A stretch of 12,728 nt of DNA from Desulfobacterales bacterium (GTDB taxonomy: Bacteria > Desulfobacterota > Desulfobacteria > Desulfobacterales > C00003106). Below the pieces are notes generated by a model that saw only the letters and a program-made list of their open reading frames with translations, was not told the origin of the DNA and did not search any database. Position 1 is the first letter of the stretch. Every line of letters begins with the position of its first letter. The position numbers and the translations under genes are program-made. This document shows positions 1-7,748 of this stretch, one piece after another. The stretch covers positions 1 to 12,728 of the forward strand of contig DAOVGD010000193.1 of the NCBI GenBank assembly GCA_030672555.1, read 5' to 3'.

Positions 1-996
1 AAATGCGGCTTCCGCCTCCTGATAAAGGAGTTCGGCTTTATGGGTATAACGGGGGGAAAAATGAAACAGCTTAAACTGCTTCACACCTGCCTTACGGGCA
101 AGGCTCCCTGCCTGCCGGGCGGTTAAGTGATACTTTTCATACGCTGTCTTACGTTCGGCATCAAGAAAAGATGCCTCAATAAAAAGACAATCCGCGTCCC
201 TTGCAAAATCGACCACCTTTTCTGTGTTCTCGGGCGTATACCGGATATCGGTGATATAGACAATTTTCTGACCCGGTGTAATACGAGCGATCTCCCTTTT
301 TAGTTCTCCCAATAGAAATTCCCTCTTATAGCGTTGTCCGCCTTCGTTCCATACCACCTCAAAAAGCGTCTCTTCATCTACTCCGTTGTAAAGAGCATCT
401 TTGAACTTTTTCAGCCAGGGGCCAACGGGGAGGTTAAAACTTTTGAGCCGATCTTTTAGCACATTCACATGAAAATTTTCCTGTAGAGAAAGACCAAGAC
501 ACGGAATCTTGTGATCAAGATGGATGGCATGAACAGAAAAAGAAGGCTCCCCCATGACCTCCCCCTGAAACTGAGCTTTATGAGGTGTGTCAACAGCCTC
601 AAACCGATTCCGGCACCGATATACCTTCTTTACCATACTATCAACATTCATCTCTGTTACGTGCAAAGAAAAATCGTTGTAATAGTTTTCCACCAAATTC
701 CACGTATATCCGGCCAGCTTTCCCTCTACGTTTTGTAAAAACCCCGGCGGGCCAAACAGATGAAGGGTCTTTTCTCTTCCTAATAAGATTCGCAGCACAT
801 GGTCAAATCCAATAAAGTGATCTACATGGGTATGGGTAACAAAGATATGCGTCAGTTTTAAAATATCCCTGGAAGAAAGGGAACAAACATCTCCCAGGTC
901 AAACATCAGCGCACGTTTTTCATAAAGAAACGGAATGAAAAGGGTTGGGTCTCCAAAAGGGTCATTCACTAATCGAGGATGAAAAGAGGCACGCAT
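1..996 (-). CDS. rnz: RNase Z-type metallo-beta-lactamase hydrolase (partial, 3' end off window)
   Basis: The frame is open from an ATG at 994-996 to the left edge with no stop, giving 332 visible residues. The metallo-beta-lactamase signature THTHVDHFIGFDH supplies metal ligands H55, H57, D59, H60 and H66. Further ligands or catalytic residues are probably H159/H162 in HLDHKIPCLG, D250 in YITD, H290 in YHLTARQAG and H312 in FHFSPRY, in the order seen in RNase Z. Family members are zinc endonucleases that trim tRNA 3' trailers in the cytoplasm; the length so far fits a bacterial RNase Z. The start is only 4 nt after the lgt stop and has no clear Shine-Dalgarno sequence, so translation probably depends on coupling to lgt. 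Another MBL-fold phosphodiesterase role cannot be excluded. Confidence 0.85.
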   Translation of the reverse strand, partial: MRASFHPRLVNDPFGDPTLFIPFLYEKRALMFDLGDVCSLSSRDILKLTHIFVTHTHVDHFIGFDHVLRILLGREKTLHLFGPPGFLQNVEGKLAGYTWNLVENYYNDFSLHVTEMNVDSMVKKVYRCRNRFEAVDTPHKAQFQGEVMGEPSFSVHAIHLDHKIPCLGLSLQENFHVNVLKDRLKSFNLPVGPWLKKFKDALYNGVDEETLFEVVWNEGGQRYKREFLLGELKREIARITPGQKIVYITDIRYTPENTEKVVDFARDADCLFIEASFLDAERKTAYEKYHLTARQAGSLARKAGVKQFKLFHFSPRYTHKAELLYQEAEAAF

Positions 997-1000
997 AGTT

Positions 1001-1774
1001 TTAATGTAATTTGCGGTGAGATGAACGTTTGAGATAAAAGAGCATAAAAACGGCAACCAGTGCCATTACAATACCGATCGTCTGGGATGTAGAAAGTAGA
1101 CCGCCAAGTAGAGTCCCCCTGTGGTCCCCACGGAAAAATTCAATTATCGACCGCGTTATGGCATAAAGGAGTATGTATACCCAGAAAAGCTTCCCTTCGA
1201 ATTTCTTACTCCTTCGGAGTCTTATGAGAACAAGGTAGATCAGAAAGGCATTAACAGAAGAATAGATCTGTGTGGGATGAAGAGGGACCCCTTTAGGGGC
1301 CAAAGACTCAGGGTGGGTAAATGTGACGGCCCACCAGTGATGACACACCTTCCCATAACAGCAACCGGCAAAGAAGCATCCGATTCTCCCTATGGATTGC
1401 CCCAGGGCAATATACGGCGCAAGGATATCCGCGGTTTTCCATATATGAAGTCGGTGTTTCCCAAGATACCATACGGTCATAAGGAACGCCCCTATGAGTC
1501 CGCCATAAAAGACCAGCCCTCCGTTCCATATACGGACCATCTCCACGGGATGTGCCCTAAAATCCCCCCAGTTAATTGCAATATAGAGAAGACGAGAACC
1601 AACAATCGCCGCGATAAGAATATACAGAGCAAGATCTATAATCTTTTCTCCGTCTTCATCCACCCTTTTGGCTTCCCGAACCGCCAGTGAAATAGCAAGC
1701 AGAAAACCAATAGCTACAAAGAAACCATATGTGTGGACGGCAAAGTTTCCGATATGAAATAACGTAGGATGCAT
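1001..1774 (-). CDS. lgt: Prolipoprotein diacylglyceryl transferase
   Basis: Lgt moves diacylglycerol from phosphatidylglycerol to the lipobox cysteine of prolipoproteins in the inner membrane. The 257-aa protein is strongly hydrophobic with about seven membrane segments. It carries the family landmarks: HTYGFF near residue 14, GSRLLY at 59-64, WNGGLVFYGGLIG at 83-95, the signature GRIGCFFAGCCYG at 129-141, HPTQIYSS at 166-173 and the FFRGDHRG arginine region at 214-220. In the signature, GCFFAGCCYG replaces the GNFINxE of enterobacterial Lgt; from memory this cysteine-rich variant is common in other phyla. The ATG follows the lspA stop by 1 nt, so it is almost certainly co-translated with lspA, the next enzyme of the pathway. 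Confidence 0.96.
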   Translation of the reverse strand: MHPTLFHIGNFAVHTYGFFVAIGFLLAISLAVREAKRVDEDGEKIIDLALYILIAAIVGSRLLYIAINWGDFRAHPVEMVRIWNGGLVFYGGLIGAFLMTVWYLGKHRLHIWKTADILAPYIALGQSIGRIGCFFAGCCYGKVCHHWWAVTFTHPESLAPKGVPLHPTQIYSSVNAFLIYLVLIRLRRSKKFEGKLFWVYILLYAITRSIIEFFRGDHRGTLLGGLLSTSQTIGIVMALVAVFMLFYLKRSSHRKLH

Positions 1775-1775
1775 A

Positions 1776-2267
1776 TTATAGCGGCGCCTTCTTTATTATC
1801 AGATAATAACAAAAAAGAGTAATCCCCACAGTTATAAAACTGTCGGCAACATTGAAGGCCGGCCAATGGATGGTACCAATGTAAAAATCCAAAAAATCTA
1901 CCACATCTCCGAACCGAATCCGATCTATCAGATTACCTACCGCCCCCCCAAGTATCATAATAAGCGCTGCAAAAACCCCATTTTGACCAGGTTTCACCTT
2001 GGAATAGATATAAAAGATAATCCCCATTGCAAGGAGAGAGACGCCAACAAAGAGCGCCATCCTGAGCCCTGAAGACCCGCTGCCGGCAAGGAGACCAAAT
2101 GCTCCTCCAGTGTTGCGTACGTGAACCAGGTTGAAAAAACCCGGAATCACTTCTATCAGTTGATGAAGAACAAGCTTCTTTCTGATAATCAGCTTAACAA
2201 CCTGGTCGATTATGGCGATCAGGGCCGAGCCGACGAACAGGATGGTATAGCGATGGTCATTTGTCAT
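1776..2267 (-). CDS. lspA: Lipoprotein signal peptidase (signal peptidase II)
   Basis: LspA cleaves the signal peptide from diacylglyceryl-modified prolipoproteins in the inner membrane, directly after Lgt. The protein is 163 aa with four membrane segments. It shows the conserved D21-QxxK, the RNTGGAFG loop at 51-58, GGAVGNLIDR at 107-116, and the two catalytic aspartates D124 (VVDFLDFY) and D142 (FNVADSFI). The start is fixed by the surrounding repeat: the ATG at 2265-2267 is preceded in frame by a TGA at 2271-2273, and no ATG, GTG or TTG follows before the first helix. The first four residues, MTND, are encoded by the last units of the 7-nt tandem array. No Shine-Dalgarno motif precedes it. 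Confidence 0.96.
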   Translation of the reverse strand: MTNDHRYTILFVGSALIAIIDQVVKLIIRKKLVLHQLIEVIPGFFNLVHVRNTGGAFGLLAGSGSSGLRMALFVGVSLLAMGIIFYIYSKVKPGQNGVFAALIMILGGAVGNLIDRIRFGDVVDFLDFYIGTIHWPAFNVADSFITVGITLFCYYLIIKKAPL

Positions 2268-2375
2268 TGGTCATTTGTCATTGGTCATTGGTCATTGATC
2301 ATCTGTCATTGATCATCTGTCATTGGTCATTTGTCATTGATAAATGTTAAATGATAAATGCCAGATGTCAGATGT
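2257..2375. repeat. Heptanucleotide tandem array, 17 units in perfect register
   Basis: Seventeen consecutive 7-nt units fill exactly 119 nt. On the plus strand the first twelve (2257-2340) follow TCATYNN: TCATTGG, TCATTTG, TCATTGA and TCATCTG. The next three (2341-2361) are TAAATGN and the last two (2362-2375) are CAGATGT. The register never slips. On the minus strand most units end in ATGA, so each holds a start codon overlapping a TGA stop, and stops rotate through all three frames. The array occupies nearly all of the ileS-lspA gap (2268-2384) and extends 11 nt into lspA, supplying its start codon. Confidence 0.93.
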
Positions 2376-2384
2376 TCCTCTGCG

Positions 2385-5180
2385 CTATGCGCCCTGCATA
2401 GCGCTCACACATCGCGCACAGATATTCTTATGGACTTCATCCTCTCCTACCGTTGGATCGTGTACCCAGCACCGTTCACACTTTTGCCCTGATGCAGGAA
2501 CAACTTTTACCTGCAGATTTGGTATTTGGTCGCTCTGATATGCGTCTTCCAGTGGTTCATCGCATAGAACAGTGACACCGGATACAATAAAAATCGTTCT
2601 GAATTCTTCCTTATAACGTGAAAGAGACTCAAACAGATCAGATGGCAACGAAAGCGTCACAGCAGCATCTAAAGAATGTCCGATCACTTTATCACTTCTT
2701 GCCTTCTCCAAGCCCTTGGTAACTTCACCCCGGACGGCGAGGATCTTTTCCCATTGTTCAGCCAGTTCATCATTCGTATAATCTCGATTTACCTCCGGGA
2801 CAGATGCCAGGTGAACACTCTCTTCCCGCCCGCTATTGCCCGGCATGTGATCCCAAATCTCCTCTGCTGTGAAAACCATAACCGGCGCCATAAGACGAAC
2901 CATGGCATCGAGAATATCAAACATGGCTGTCTGGGCGGATCTGCGTGCAAGATTCTTTTGGGGAGAGGTGTACAGCCGATCCTTTAAGACATCAAGATAA
3001 AATGCGCTCATGTCCAGGGTGCAGAAATTATAGAGCGCATGATATACAACATGAAATTCAAACTCATCGTACGCCCTTTGGATTTTCTTAATCAATTCTT
3101 GTAATCTATGAAGCGCCCACTGATCGATCTCCATCATATCTCCATAAGGGACACGATCTGAAGAGGGATCAAAATCTCTTAGATTTCCCAAAAGAAAACG
3201 GCTTGTATTGCGAATACGACGATAGGCGTCGGAAAGCTGTTTCAAAATATCGTGTGATATCCTGATATCATCCTGGTAATCGGAGGCCGAAACCCAAAGC
3301 CTCAAGATCTCGGCGCCATATTTGTCTATGACTTCCGTGGGAGACACAATGTTTCCGAGGGACTTGGACATCTTCTTGCCCTCTCCGTCTACCACAAATC
3401 CATGTGTCAACACACACTTGTATGGAGCCTCTTCACTGGTCCCTACCGAAGTAAGAAGCGAGCTGTGAAACCATCCACGGTGCTGATCACTCCCCTCCAA
3501 ATAGAGGTCGGCAGGCCGCCGGAGCCCTTCTCTATGTTCCAGGACCGCTGTATGGCTTACACCTGAATCAAACCACACATCGAGTATATCAGTCTCTTTT
3601 GCAAAGGTCTTACCCTGACAATTAGGGCAGGTAGTCCCTTTGGGGAGGAGGGTGTCATTGTCCGCCTCAAACCATATATCCGCGCCGTGGTTCTCAAAGA
3701 GATCAGCCACATGCGCGATAATCTCTTTGGTAATCAAGATATTTTTGCAGTCAGTGCAATAAAATGCGATAATAGGCACTCCCCAGGAGCGCTGCCGGGA
3801 AATACACCAATCAGGACGATTTTCCACCATCCCGTAAATTCGTTCACGCCCCCAGCGAGGAATCCATTCGACCTGATTAATACAGGCAAGAGATTTGCTT
3901 CGCAAATCGTTTTTGTCCATTGATATAAACCACTGGTCAGTGGACCGAAAGATAACCGGCTCTTTACAGCGCCAGCAATGAGGATATGAATGAACGATCG
4001 TCTCTTCTGCGAGGAGCGCTCCGACTTCAGAGAGTTTTGCATTTATGTCTCTGTTTGCGTCAAATACAAACTTTCCTGCAAAGTATTCTACATCGTCGTT
4101 AAATCGTCCATCATCATCAACCGGCGAATAGATCTCGAGGTGATACCTTAATCCATCCTCGTAGTCTTCCCGTCCGTGGCCGGGAGCGATGTGAACGCAC
4201 CCTGTCCCTGACTCGAGTGTAACATGGTCGGCTAAAATTAGTTTAGATTCTTTGTCGTAAAGGGGGTGGCGGCAAGATTTGTGCTCTAAGTCACGTGCAT
4301 CAATGTCTGCAACAATCGTATAATCCTCGATGCCGAACATCTTCATGCAGCCTTCTAAAAGGTCACGGGCAAGGATCAACACCTCATCACTTCCCACATC
4401 TACTGCCACATATTCAAAATCCGGGTGAAGCGCAACAGCAAGATTTGCAGGAATCGTCCATGGGGTTGTTGTCCAAATAACAACAGAGACCTTTTTCCCT
4501 TCTAATGCAGGGACATCTCTTCCTATATCGGAACGAAGGGAGAACTTGACATAGATCGAAGGTGAGGTGTGATCCGCGTATTCTACCTCTGCTTCGGCCA
4601 GAGCAGTTCTGCAGGCGGAGCACCAATAAATAGGTTTTTTGCTCTTGAACAGACCTCCAGCAACGGCAATTTTCCCGAACTCCCGCACGATAGAGGCAAC
4701 ATACGAATAGCTCATCGTAAGATAAGGGGCGTCCCATTCGCCCATGACACCGAGACGTTTAAATTCTTCTTTTTGAATCTCCACAAACTTTTCAGCATAA
4801 GCCCTGCACATTTTGCGTATCTGGCTCTTGGTCATGGATCTCTTTTTGGGGCCGAGTTCCTTGTCTACATTATGTTCGATCGGAAGACCATGGCAATCCC
4901 AACCAGGAACATACGGAGCATCAAAACCGCTCATCTGCCGGGAACGGACAATAATGTCTTTTAGGATCTTGTTAAGAGCAGTCCCCAAGTGTATATTTCC
5001 GTTAGCATACGGCGGACCATCATGAAGGATAAATAAAGGGCGACCTTTTGATCTCTTTCTAATCTGATCGTAAAGTTGCTCTTCCTCCCATCTGTTCAAA
5101 AAGTCCGGCTCACGCGCAGACAGATTTGCTTTCATAGGAAAACCGGTCTTTGGGAGATTCAGGGTCTCCTTGTAGTTCAT
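2385..5180 (-). CDS. ileS: Isoleucyl-tRNA synthetase
   Basis: IleRS charges tRNA-Ile in the cytoplasm and hydrolyses mischarged valine. The protein is 931 aa from the chosen start. Landmarks: N-terminal NYKETLNLPKTGFPMK, the HIGH-equivalent HLGT at 64-67, PGWDCHGLPIE at 92-102, the editing-domain blocks WTTTPWTIPAN (236-246) and GTGCVHIAPGHG (325-336), DVWFDSG (534-540), KMSKS at 603-607, and a C-terminal zinc site formed by C901, C904, C921 and C924. The frame stays open 58 codons further upstream to 5354, but that part reads through a palindromic repeat and has no family similarity. The ATG at 5178-5180 has GGAGGA four nucleotides upstream and matches the known N-terminus of the family. It heads the group leading to lspA and lgt. 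Confidence 0.97.
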   Translation of the reverse strand: MNYKETLNLPKTGFPMKANLSAREPDFLNRWEEEQLYDQIRKRSKGRPLFILHDGPPYANGNIHLGTALNKILKDIIVRSRQMSGFDAPYVPGWDCHGLPIEHNVDKELGPKKRSMTKSQIRKMCRAYAEKFVEIQKEEFKRLGVMGEWDAPYLTMSYSYVASIVREFGKIAVAGGLFKSKKPIYWCSACRTALAEAEVEYADHTSPSIYVKFSLRSDIGRDVPALEGKKVSVVIWTTTPWTIPANLAVALHPDFEYVAVDVGSDEVLILARDLLEGCMKMFGIEDYTIVADIDARDLEHKSCRHPLYDKESKLILADHVTLESGTGCVHIAPGHGREDYEDGLRYHLEIYSPVDDDGRFNDDVEYFAGKFVFDANRDINAKLSEVGALLAEETIVHSYPHCWRCKEPVIFRSTDQWFISMDKNDLRSKSLACINQVEWIPRWGRERIYGMVENRPDWCISRQRSWGVPIIAFYCTDCKNILITKEIIAHVADLFENHGADIWFEADNDTLLPKGTTCPNCQGKTFAKETDILDVWFDSGVSHTAVLEHREGLRRPADLYLEGSDQHRGWFHSSLLTSVGTSEEAPYKCVLTHGFVVDGEGKKMSKSLGNIVSPTEVIDKYGAEILRLWVSASDYQDDIRISHDILKQLSDAYRRIRNTSRFLLGNLRDFDPSSDRVPYGDMMEIDQWALHRLQELIKKIQRAYDEFEFHVVYHALYNFCTLDMSAFYLDVLKDRLYTSPQKNLARRSAQTAMFDILDAMVRLMAPVMVFTAEEIWDHMPGNSGREESVHLASVPEVNRDYTNDELAEQWEKILAVRGEVTKGLEKARSDKVIGHSLDAAVTLSLPSDLFESLSRYKEEFRTIFIVSGVTVLCDEPLEDAYQSDQIPNLQVKVVPASGQKCERCWVHDPTVGEDEVHKNICARCVSAMQGA

Positions 5181-5184
5181 GATA

Positions 5185-5190
5185 TCCTCC
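5185..5190 (-). promoter_or_regulatory. Shine-Dalgarno site deciding the ileS start
   Basis: GGAGGA on the minus strand lies 4 nt before the ATG at 5178-5180. The upstream in-frame ATG at 5352-5354 has no such site, so this motif favours the 931-aa form of IleRS over a 989-aa one. Confidence 0.85.
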
Positions 5191-5267
5191 GACAGAATTT
5201 TATGGTCGCGCTTCAATAGTGTCCAAGATAATTTTATTGCTATGGGATCCATCTCCGGCGGAAATTC

Positions 5268-5346
5268 ATTGGAGTAGTGGAGTAATGGAGTAGTGGCGTA
5301 ATGGGGAAAAAGAATATCCAACACTCCAGCACTCCAATACTCCAAT
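5268..5346. repeat. Imperfect palindrome built of 8-nt GGAGTANT units
   Basis: The left arm (5268-5296) is ATT followed by 8-nt units GGAGTAGT, GGAGTAAT, GGAGTAGT. The right arm (5318-5346), reverse-complemented, is ATT followed by GGAGTATT, GGAGTGCT, GGAGTGTT. The arms match at 24 of 29 positions and enclose a 21-nt loop, so the RNA could form one long hairpin. Both flanks also carry similar A/T-rich sequence. The element sits in the ileS leader, 87 nt before the start codon. From memory, GGAGTA/TACTCC arrays like this recur between genes in Desulfobacterota and some candidate phyla. Confidence 0.88.
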
Positions 5347-5383
5347 AAATTCAAGCTGTCTCATCATGAATGGCTCTGAATGC

Positions 5384-5423
5384 GCAGCTCCTTCATAAAT
5401 AATCTCGGACACGATTGAGCTGC
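5384..5423. repeat. Inverted repeat GCAGCTC / GAGCTGC in ileS leader
   Basis: Two perfect 7-nt arms (5384-5390 and 5417-5423) are separated by 26 nt. It may form a stem in the ileS leader transcript; a chance occurrence is possible. Confidence 0.4.
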
Positions 5424-5439
5424 AATACTTGGACGTATC

Positions 5440-5456
5440 ACAACCTATTTGGTTGT
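5440..5456. repeat. Short inverted repeat ACAACC-TATTT-GGTTGT
   Basis: Perfect 6-bp arms with a 5-nt spacer lie 18 nt upstream, on the ileS strand, of the previous inverted repeat. No T-run follows on either strand, so it is not a terminator. It could be an operator or a small hairpin; nothing decides this. Confidence 0.4.
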
Positions 5457-5474
5457 TCAAGCAAAATTACTCAT

Positions 5475-5510
5475 AAAAAAGCCCCCATGAGTAAACATGG
5501 AGGCTTTTTA
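5475..5510 (-). terminator. Rho-independent terminator of groESL (bidirectional form)
   Basis: A 14-nt stem (5476-5489 with 5496-5509, one mismatch) has a six-nt loop and A/T tracts at both ends, so the minus-strand transcript ends GGCTTTTTTA-like. It lies 48 nt after the groEL stop and separates groESL from ileS. Confidence 0.9.
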
Positions 5511-5557
5511 GGTCTTCTGGCTATGTGTTAGATTATAATCGGTATCGGCTTAACAGA

Positions 5558-7198
5558 TTACATCATGCCGCCCATACCCCCCATACCGCCACCACCAGGA
5601 GGCATGGCAGGCATTTCTGGCTTCTCTTCAGGCTTTTCAGCTACCATAACCTCTGTGGTAAGCATCAAGCCGGCCACGCTCGCTGCATTTTGAAGTGCGT
5701 AACGTGTCACCTTGGTCGGATCAAGCACACCTGCCTTAATCAGATCTTCAAATTTATTGGTATCAGCATTGTAGCCTTCATCGCCTTTCATTCCCTTAAC
5801 CTTCTCTACAATAACAGAACCTTCGGCGCCTGCATTAGCAGCAAGCTGACGCAGTGGTTCTTCTAATGCGCGGGCTACAATCTTGACCCCTAACTTCTGT
5901 TCGGCCTTGATCCTTATCTTATCAAGGGCGGGTATGCACCGCACAAGCGCCACCCCACCGCCCGTGACGATGCCTTCTTCCACAGCAGCGCGTGTAGCGT
6001 TCAAGGCGTCTTCCACACGTGCCTTTTTCTCCTTCATCTCTGTTTCAGTGGCAGCTCCGACATTGATTACCGCAACGCCACCGATCAATTTGGCCAACCG
6101 CTCCTGAAGTTTCTCACTATCATAATCTGATGTTGTTTCTTCGATCTGGGCTCGAATCTGTCTTACACGGCCTTCCAAATCAGAACGTTTGCCTGCGCCG
6201 TCTACGATTGTGGTGTTGTCTTTGTCAATACGAATCCGTTTGGCGGAACCGAGATCATTTATTGTCAGGTTTTCCAGCTTAATTCCGATATCCTCCGAGA
6301 CCATCTGCCCGCCCGTAAGTATGGCAATGTCTTCCAACATCGCCTTTCTTCGGTCACCGAACCCCGGAGCCTTTACAGCCGCGCACTGGAGCACCCCCCG
6401 GATCTTGTTGACCACCAGGGTTGCCAGGGCCTCGCCCTCGATATCCTCTGCAATGATCAGAAGGGGCCTGCCCATTTTGGCGGTCTGTTCCAGGACGGGG
6501 AGAAGATCCTTCATTACACTGATCTTTTTTTCATGAATCAATATATACGGCTCAGACAGTTCGACTTCCATCTTTTCCGCATTGGTTACAAAATAGGGAG
6601 AAAGATAGCCGCGATCAAACTGCATCCCTTCTACCACCTCAAGTGTGGTCTCCATCGCCTTTGCTTCTTCTACGGTAATAACGCCTTCTTTACCCACTTT
6701 ATTCATTGCCTCAGCAATAATATTGCCGATCGTCTCGTCGTTGTTGGCAGATATTGTGCCGACCTGGGCAATCTCACGCTGGTCTTTGGTCGGTTTGCTC
6801 ATAGCGGCCAATTCTTTAACCACAACCTGGACTGCCGCGTCTACCCCACGTTTTATTGCCATTGGATTATTCCCGGCAGCGACCAGCTTTTGACCTTCTC
6901 TGTAAATGGCCTGGGCCAGAATCGTTGCAGTTGTGGTCCCGTCGCCCGCAACATCACTTGTTTTACTGGCGACCTCTTTCACCATCTGGGCGCCCATGTT
7001 TTCAAATTTGTCTTTCAGTTCGATCTCTTTAGCGACAGTGACACCATCTTTTGTAACGGTAGGAGCCCCCCACGATTTTTCGATAATGGCATTTCTGCCC
7101 TTTGGCCCAAGGGTAACTTTAACAGCATCTGCCAGAGTGTTAACCCCGGTAAGAAGCGACTCCCTGGCTTTGACGTCATATTTAATCTCTTTAGCCAT
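5558..7198 (-). CDS. groEL: Chaperonin GroEL (Hsp60)
   Basis: GroEL forms the double-ring folding chamber in the cytoplasm and works with GroES using ATP. The 546-aa length is normal. The sequence is collinear with E. coli GroEL: LGPKGRN at 30-36, DGVTV at 51-55, GDGTTT at 85-90 (D86 equals catalytic D87), APGFGDRRKAMLEDIAILTGG at 278-297 and D397 (equals D398), followed by the signature AAVEEGIVTGGG at 404-415. It ends in the flexible Gly-Met tail PPGGGGMGGMGGMM. GGAGG stands 10 nt before the ATG. It is downstream of groES with a 90-nt gap and no visible terminator, so one transcript is likely. Only one copy is in the window. Confidence 0.99.
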   Translation of the reverse strand: MAKEIKYDVKARESLLTGVNTLADAVKVTLGPKGRNAIIEKSWGAPTVTKDGVTVAKEIELKDKFENMGAQMVKEVASKTSDVAGDGTTTATILAQAIYREGQKLVAAGNNPMAIKRGVDAAVQVVVKELAAMSKPTKDQREIAQVGTISANNDETIGNIIAEAMNKVGKEGVITVEEAKAMETTLEVVEGMQFDRGYLSPYFVTNAEKMEVELSEPYILIHEKKISVMKDLLPVLEQTAKMGRPLLIIAEDIEGEALATLVVNKIRGVLQCAAVKAPGFGDRRKAMLEDIAILTGGQMVSEDIGIKLENLTINDLGSAKRIRIDKDNTTIVDGAGKRSDLEGRVRQIRAQIEETTSDYDSEKLQERLAKLIGGVAVINVGAATETEMKEKKARVEDALNATRAAVEEGIVTGGGVALVRCIPALDKIRIKAEQKLGVKIVARALEEPLRQLAANAGAEGSVIVEKVKGMKGDEGYNADTNKFEDLIKAGVLDPTKVTRYALQNAASVAGLMLTTEVMVAEKPEEKPEMPAMPPGGGGMGGMGGMM

Positions 7199-7288
7199 CT
7201 TTTTATATCCTCCTTAAAATAATTTGTTTACGTATACAATTAACCTGACATAGTTACTTGCCATTAAACAAAGATGTGAAAGTACTTA

Positions 7289-7579
7289 TTACTTTTCTAC
7301 GACACCCAGAATATCATCCTCACGCATAATGAGATGTTCTACACCTTCGATCTTCACTTCAGTGCCGCCATATTTTGAAAAAAGAATCCTGTCCCCCTTT
7401 TTTACGTCAAGGGGCAACTTTGTTCCATTGTCCAAAACCTTCCCTTTACCCACAGCAACAACAATACCTTCAGCAGGTTTTTCTTTGGCGCTGTCCGGTA
7501 TGATAATTCCACCCTTTGTCATTTCCTCTTCCTCAAGACGTTTTACAAGAATTCGATCCTGCAATGGTCTGATCTTCAT
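7289..7579 (-). CDS. groES: Co-chaperonin GroES (Hsp10)
   Basis: GroES is the heptameric lid of the GroEL chamber. The 96-aa protein shows the full fold: MKIRPLQDRILVKR at the N-terminus, the mobile loop around EEEMTKGGIIIPDSAKEKP (residues 17-35) that contacts GroEL, the roof region VGKGKVLDNG, and the KKGDRILFSKYGGTEVKI strand block. An AAGGAGAAGGG Shine-Dalgarno region precedes the ATG. It is first gene of the groES-groEL operon and directly downstream of a near-consensus sigma70 promoter. Confidence 0.99.
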   Translation of the reverse strand: MKIRPLQDRILVKRLEEEEMTKGGIIIPDSAKEKPAEGIVVAVGKGKVLDNGTKLPLDVKKGDRILFSKYGGTEVKIEGVEHLIMREDDILGVVEK

Positions 7580-7639
7580 AGCTACCCTTCTCCTTTTCTT
7601 ATTTTTTTTTTACAAAGTCGTCATCACAATGATTTCAAA

Positions 7640-7667
7640 ATTATAATCACGGTTTTTCGTTTGTAAA
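7640..7667 (-). promoter_or_regulatory. Sigma70-type promoter of groESL
   Basis: On the minus strand, TTTACA (7662-7667) is followed by a 16-nt spacer and a perfect TATAAT (7640-7645), about 60 nt before the groES start and just after the upstream terminator. I found no CIRCE inverted repeat (TTAGCACTC-N9-GAGTGCTAA) and no clear sigma32 pattern (CTTGAA with CCCCAT), so heat control, if any, is not visible here. Confidence 0.72.
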
Positions 7668-7677
7668 GGGGGCGCAC

Positions 7678-7715
7678 AAAAAATACCGCTCATAATAATT
7701 TCATGAGCGGTATTT
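7678..7715 (-). terminator. Rho-independent terminator after the 98-aa membrane protein gene
   Basis: A perfect 13-bp stem (7681-7693 with 7703-7715) with a 9-nt loop is followed on the minus strand by TTTTTT. It ends the 98-aa gene 34 nt after its stop and insulates groESL. The A/T tracts on both sides make it bidirectional in form. Confidence 0.92.
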
Positions 7716-7748
7716 ATTACCCTAACAAACTATGACACGGAGAAATTA

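Larger units (their letters stand above)
5181..5474 (-). other. ileS leader / groEL-ileS intergenic region
   Basis: This gap of almost 300 nt between the groEL terminator and ileS contains a long palindrome (5268-5346) and two smaller inverted repeats (5384-5423, 5440-5456), listed separately. I see no T-box specifier or antiterminator motif. A weak promoter candidate on the minus strand is TTGGAC, a 16-nt spacer, then CATAAA, at roughly 5193-5220, just upstream of ileS; it matches consensus only partly. No credible small coding gene is present: the minus-strand open frames here are translations of the repeat. Confidence 0.5.

Noticed and set aside
1121..1690. 189-aa plus-strand open frame
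   Set aside because: It lies antisense to lgt, whose motifs are complete, and its sequence shows no family pattern.
2257..2375. CRISPR array or origin iterons
   Set aside because: Units are 7 nt with no spacers, and no cas, dnaA or DnaA-box context is present.
5266..5460. 64-aa minus-strand open frame in the ileS leader
   Set aside because: Its second half is translation of the GGAGTA palindrome and there is no family similarity; not a leader peptide with an isoleucine run.
5181..5474. T-box riboswitch for ileS
   Set aside because: No T-box core, specifier loop or competing terminator was found; the hairpins present are explained by repeats.
6533..7222. 229-aa plus-strand open frame
   Set aside because: Antisense to groEL; long only because of groEL codon usage, with no ribosome site or recognisable domain.
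7580..7748. CIRCE operator upstream of groES
   Set aside because: Neither TTAGCACTC nor its inverted partner occurs, even with a few mismatches; the palindrome at 7678-7715 is a terminator.
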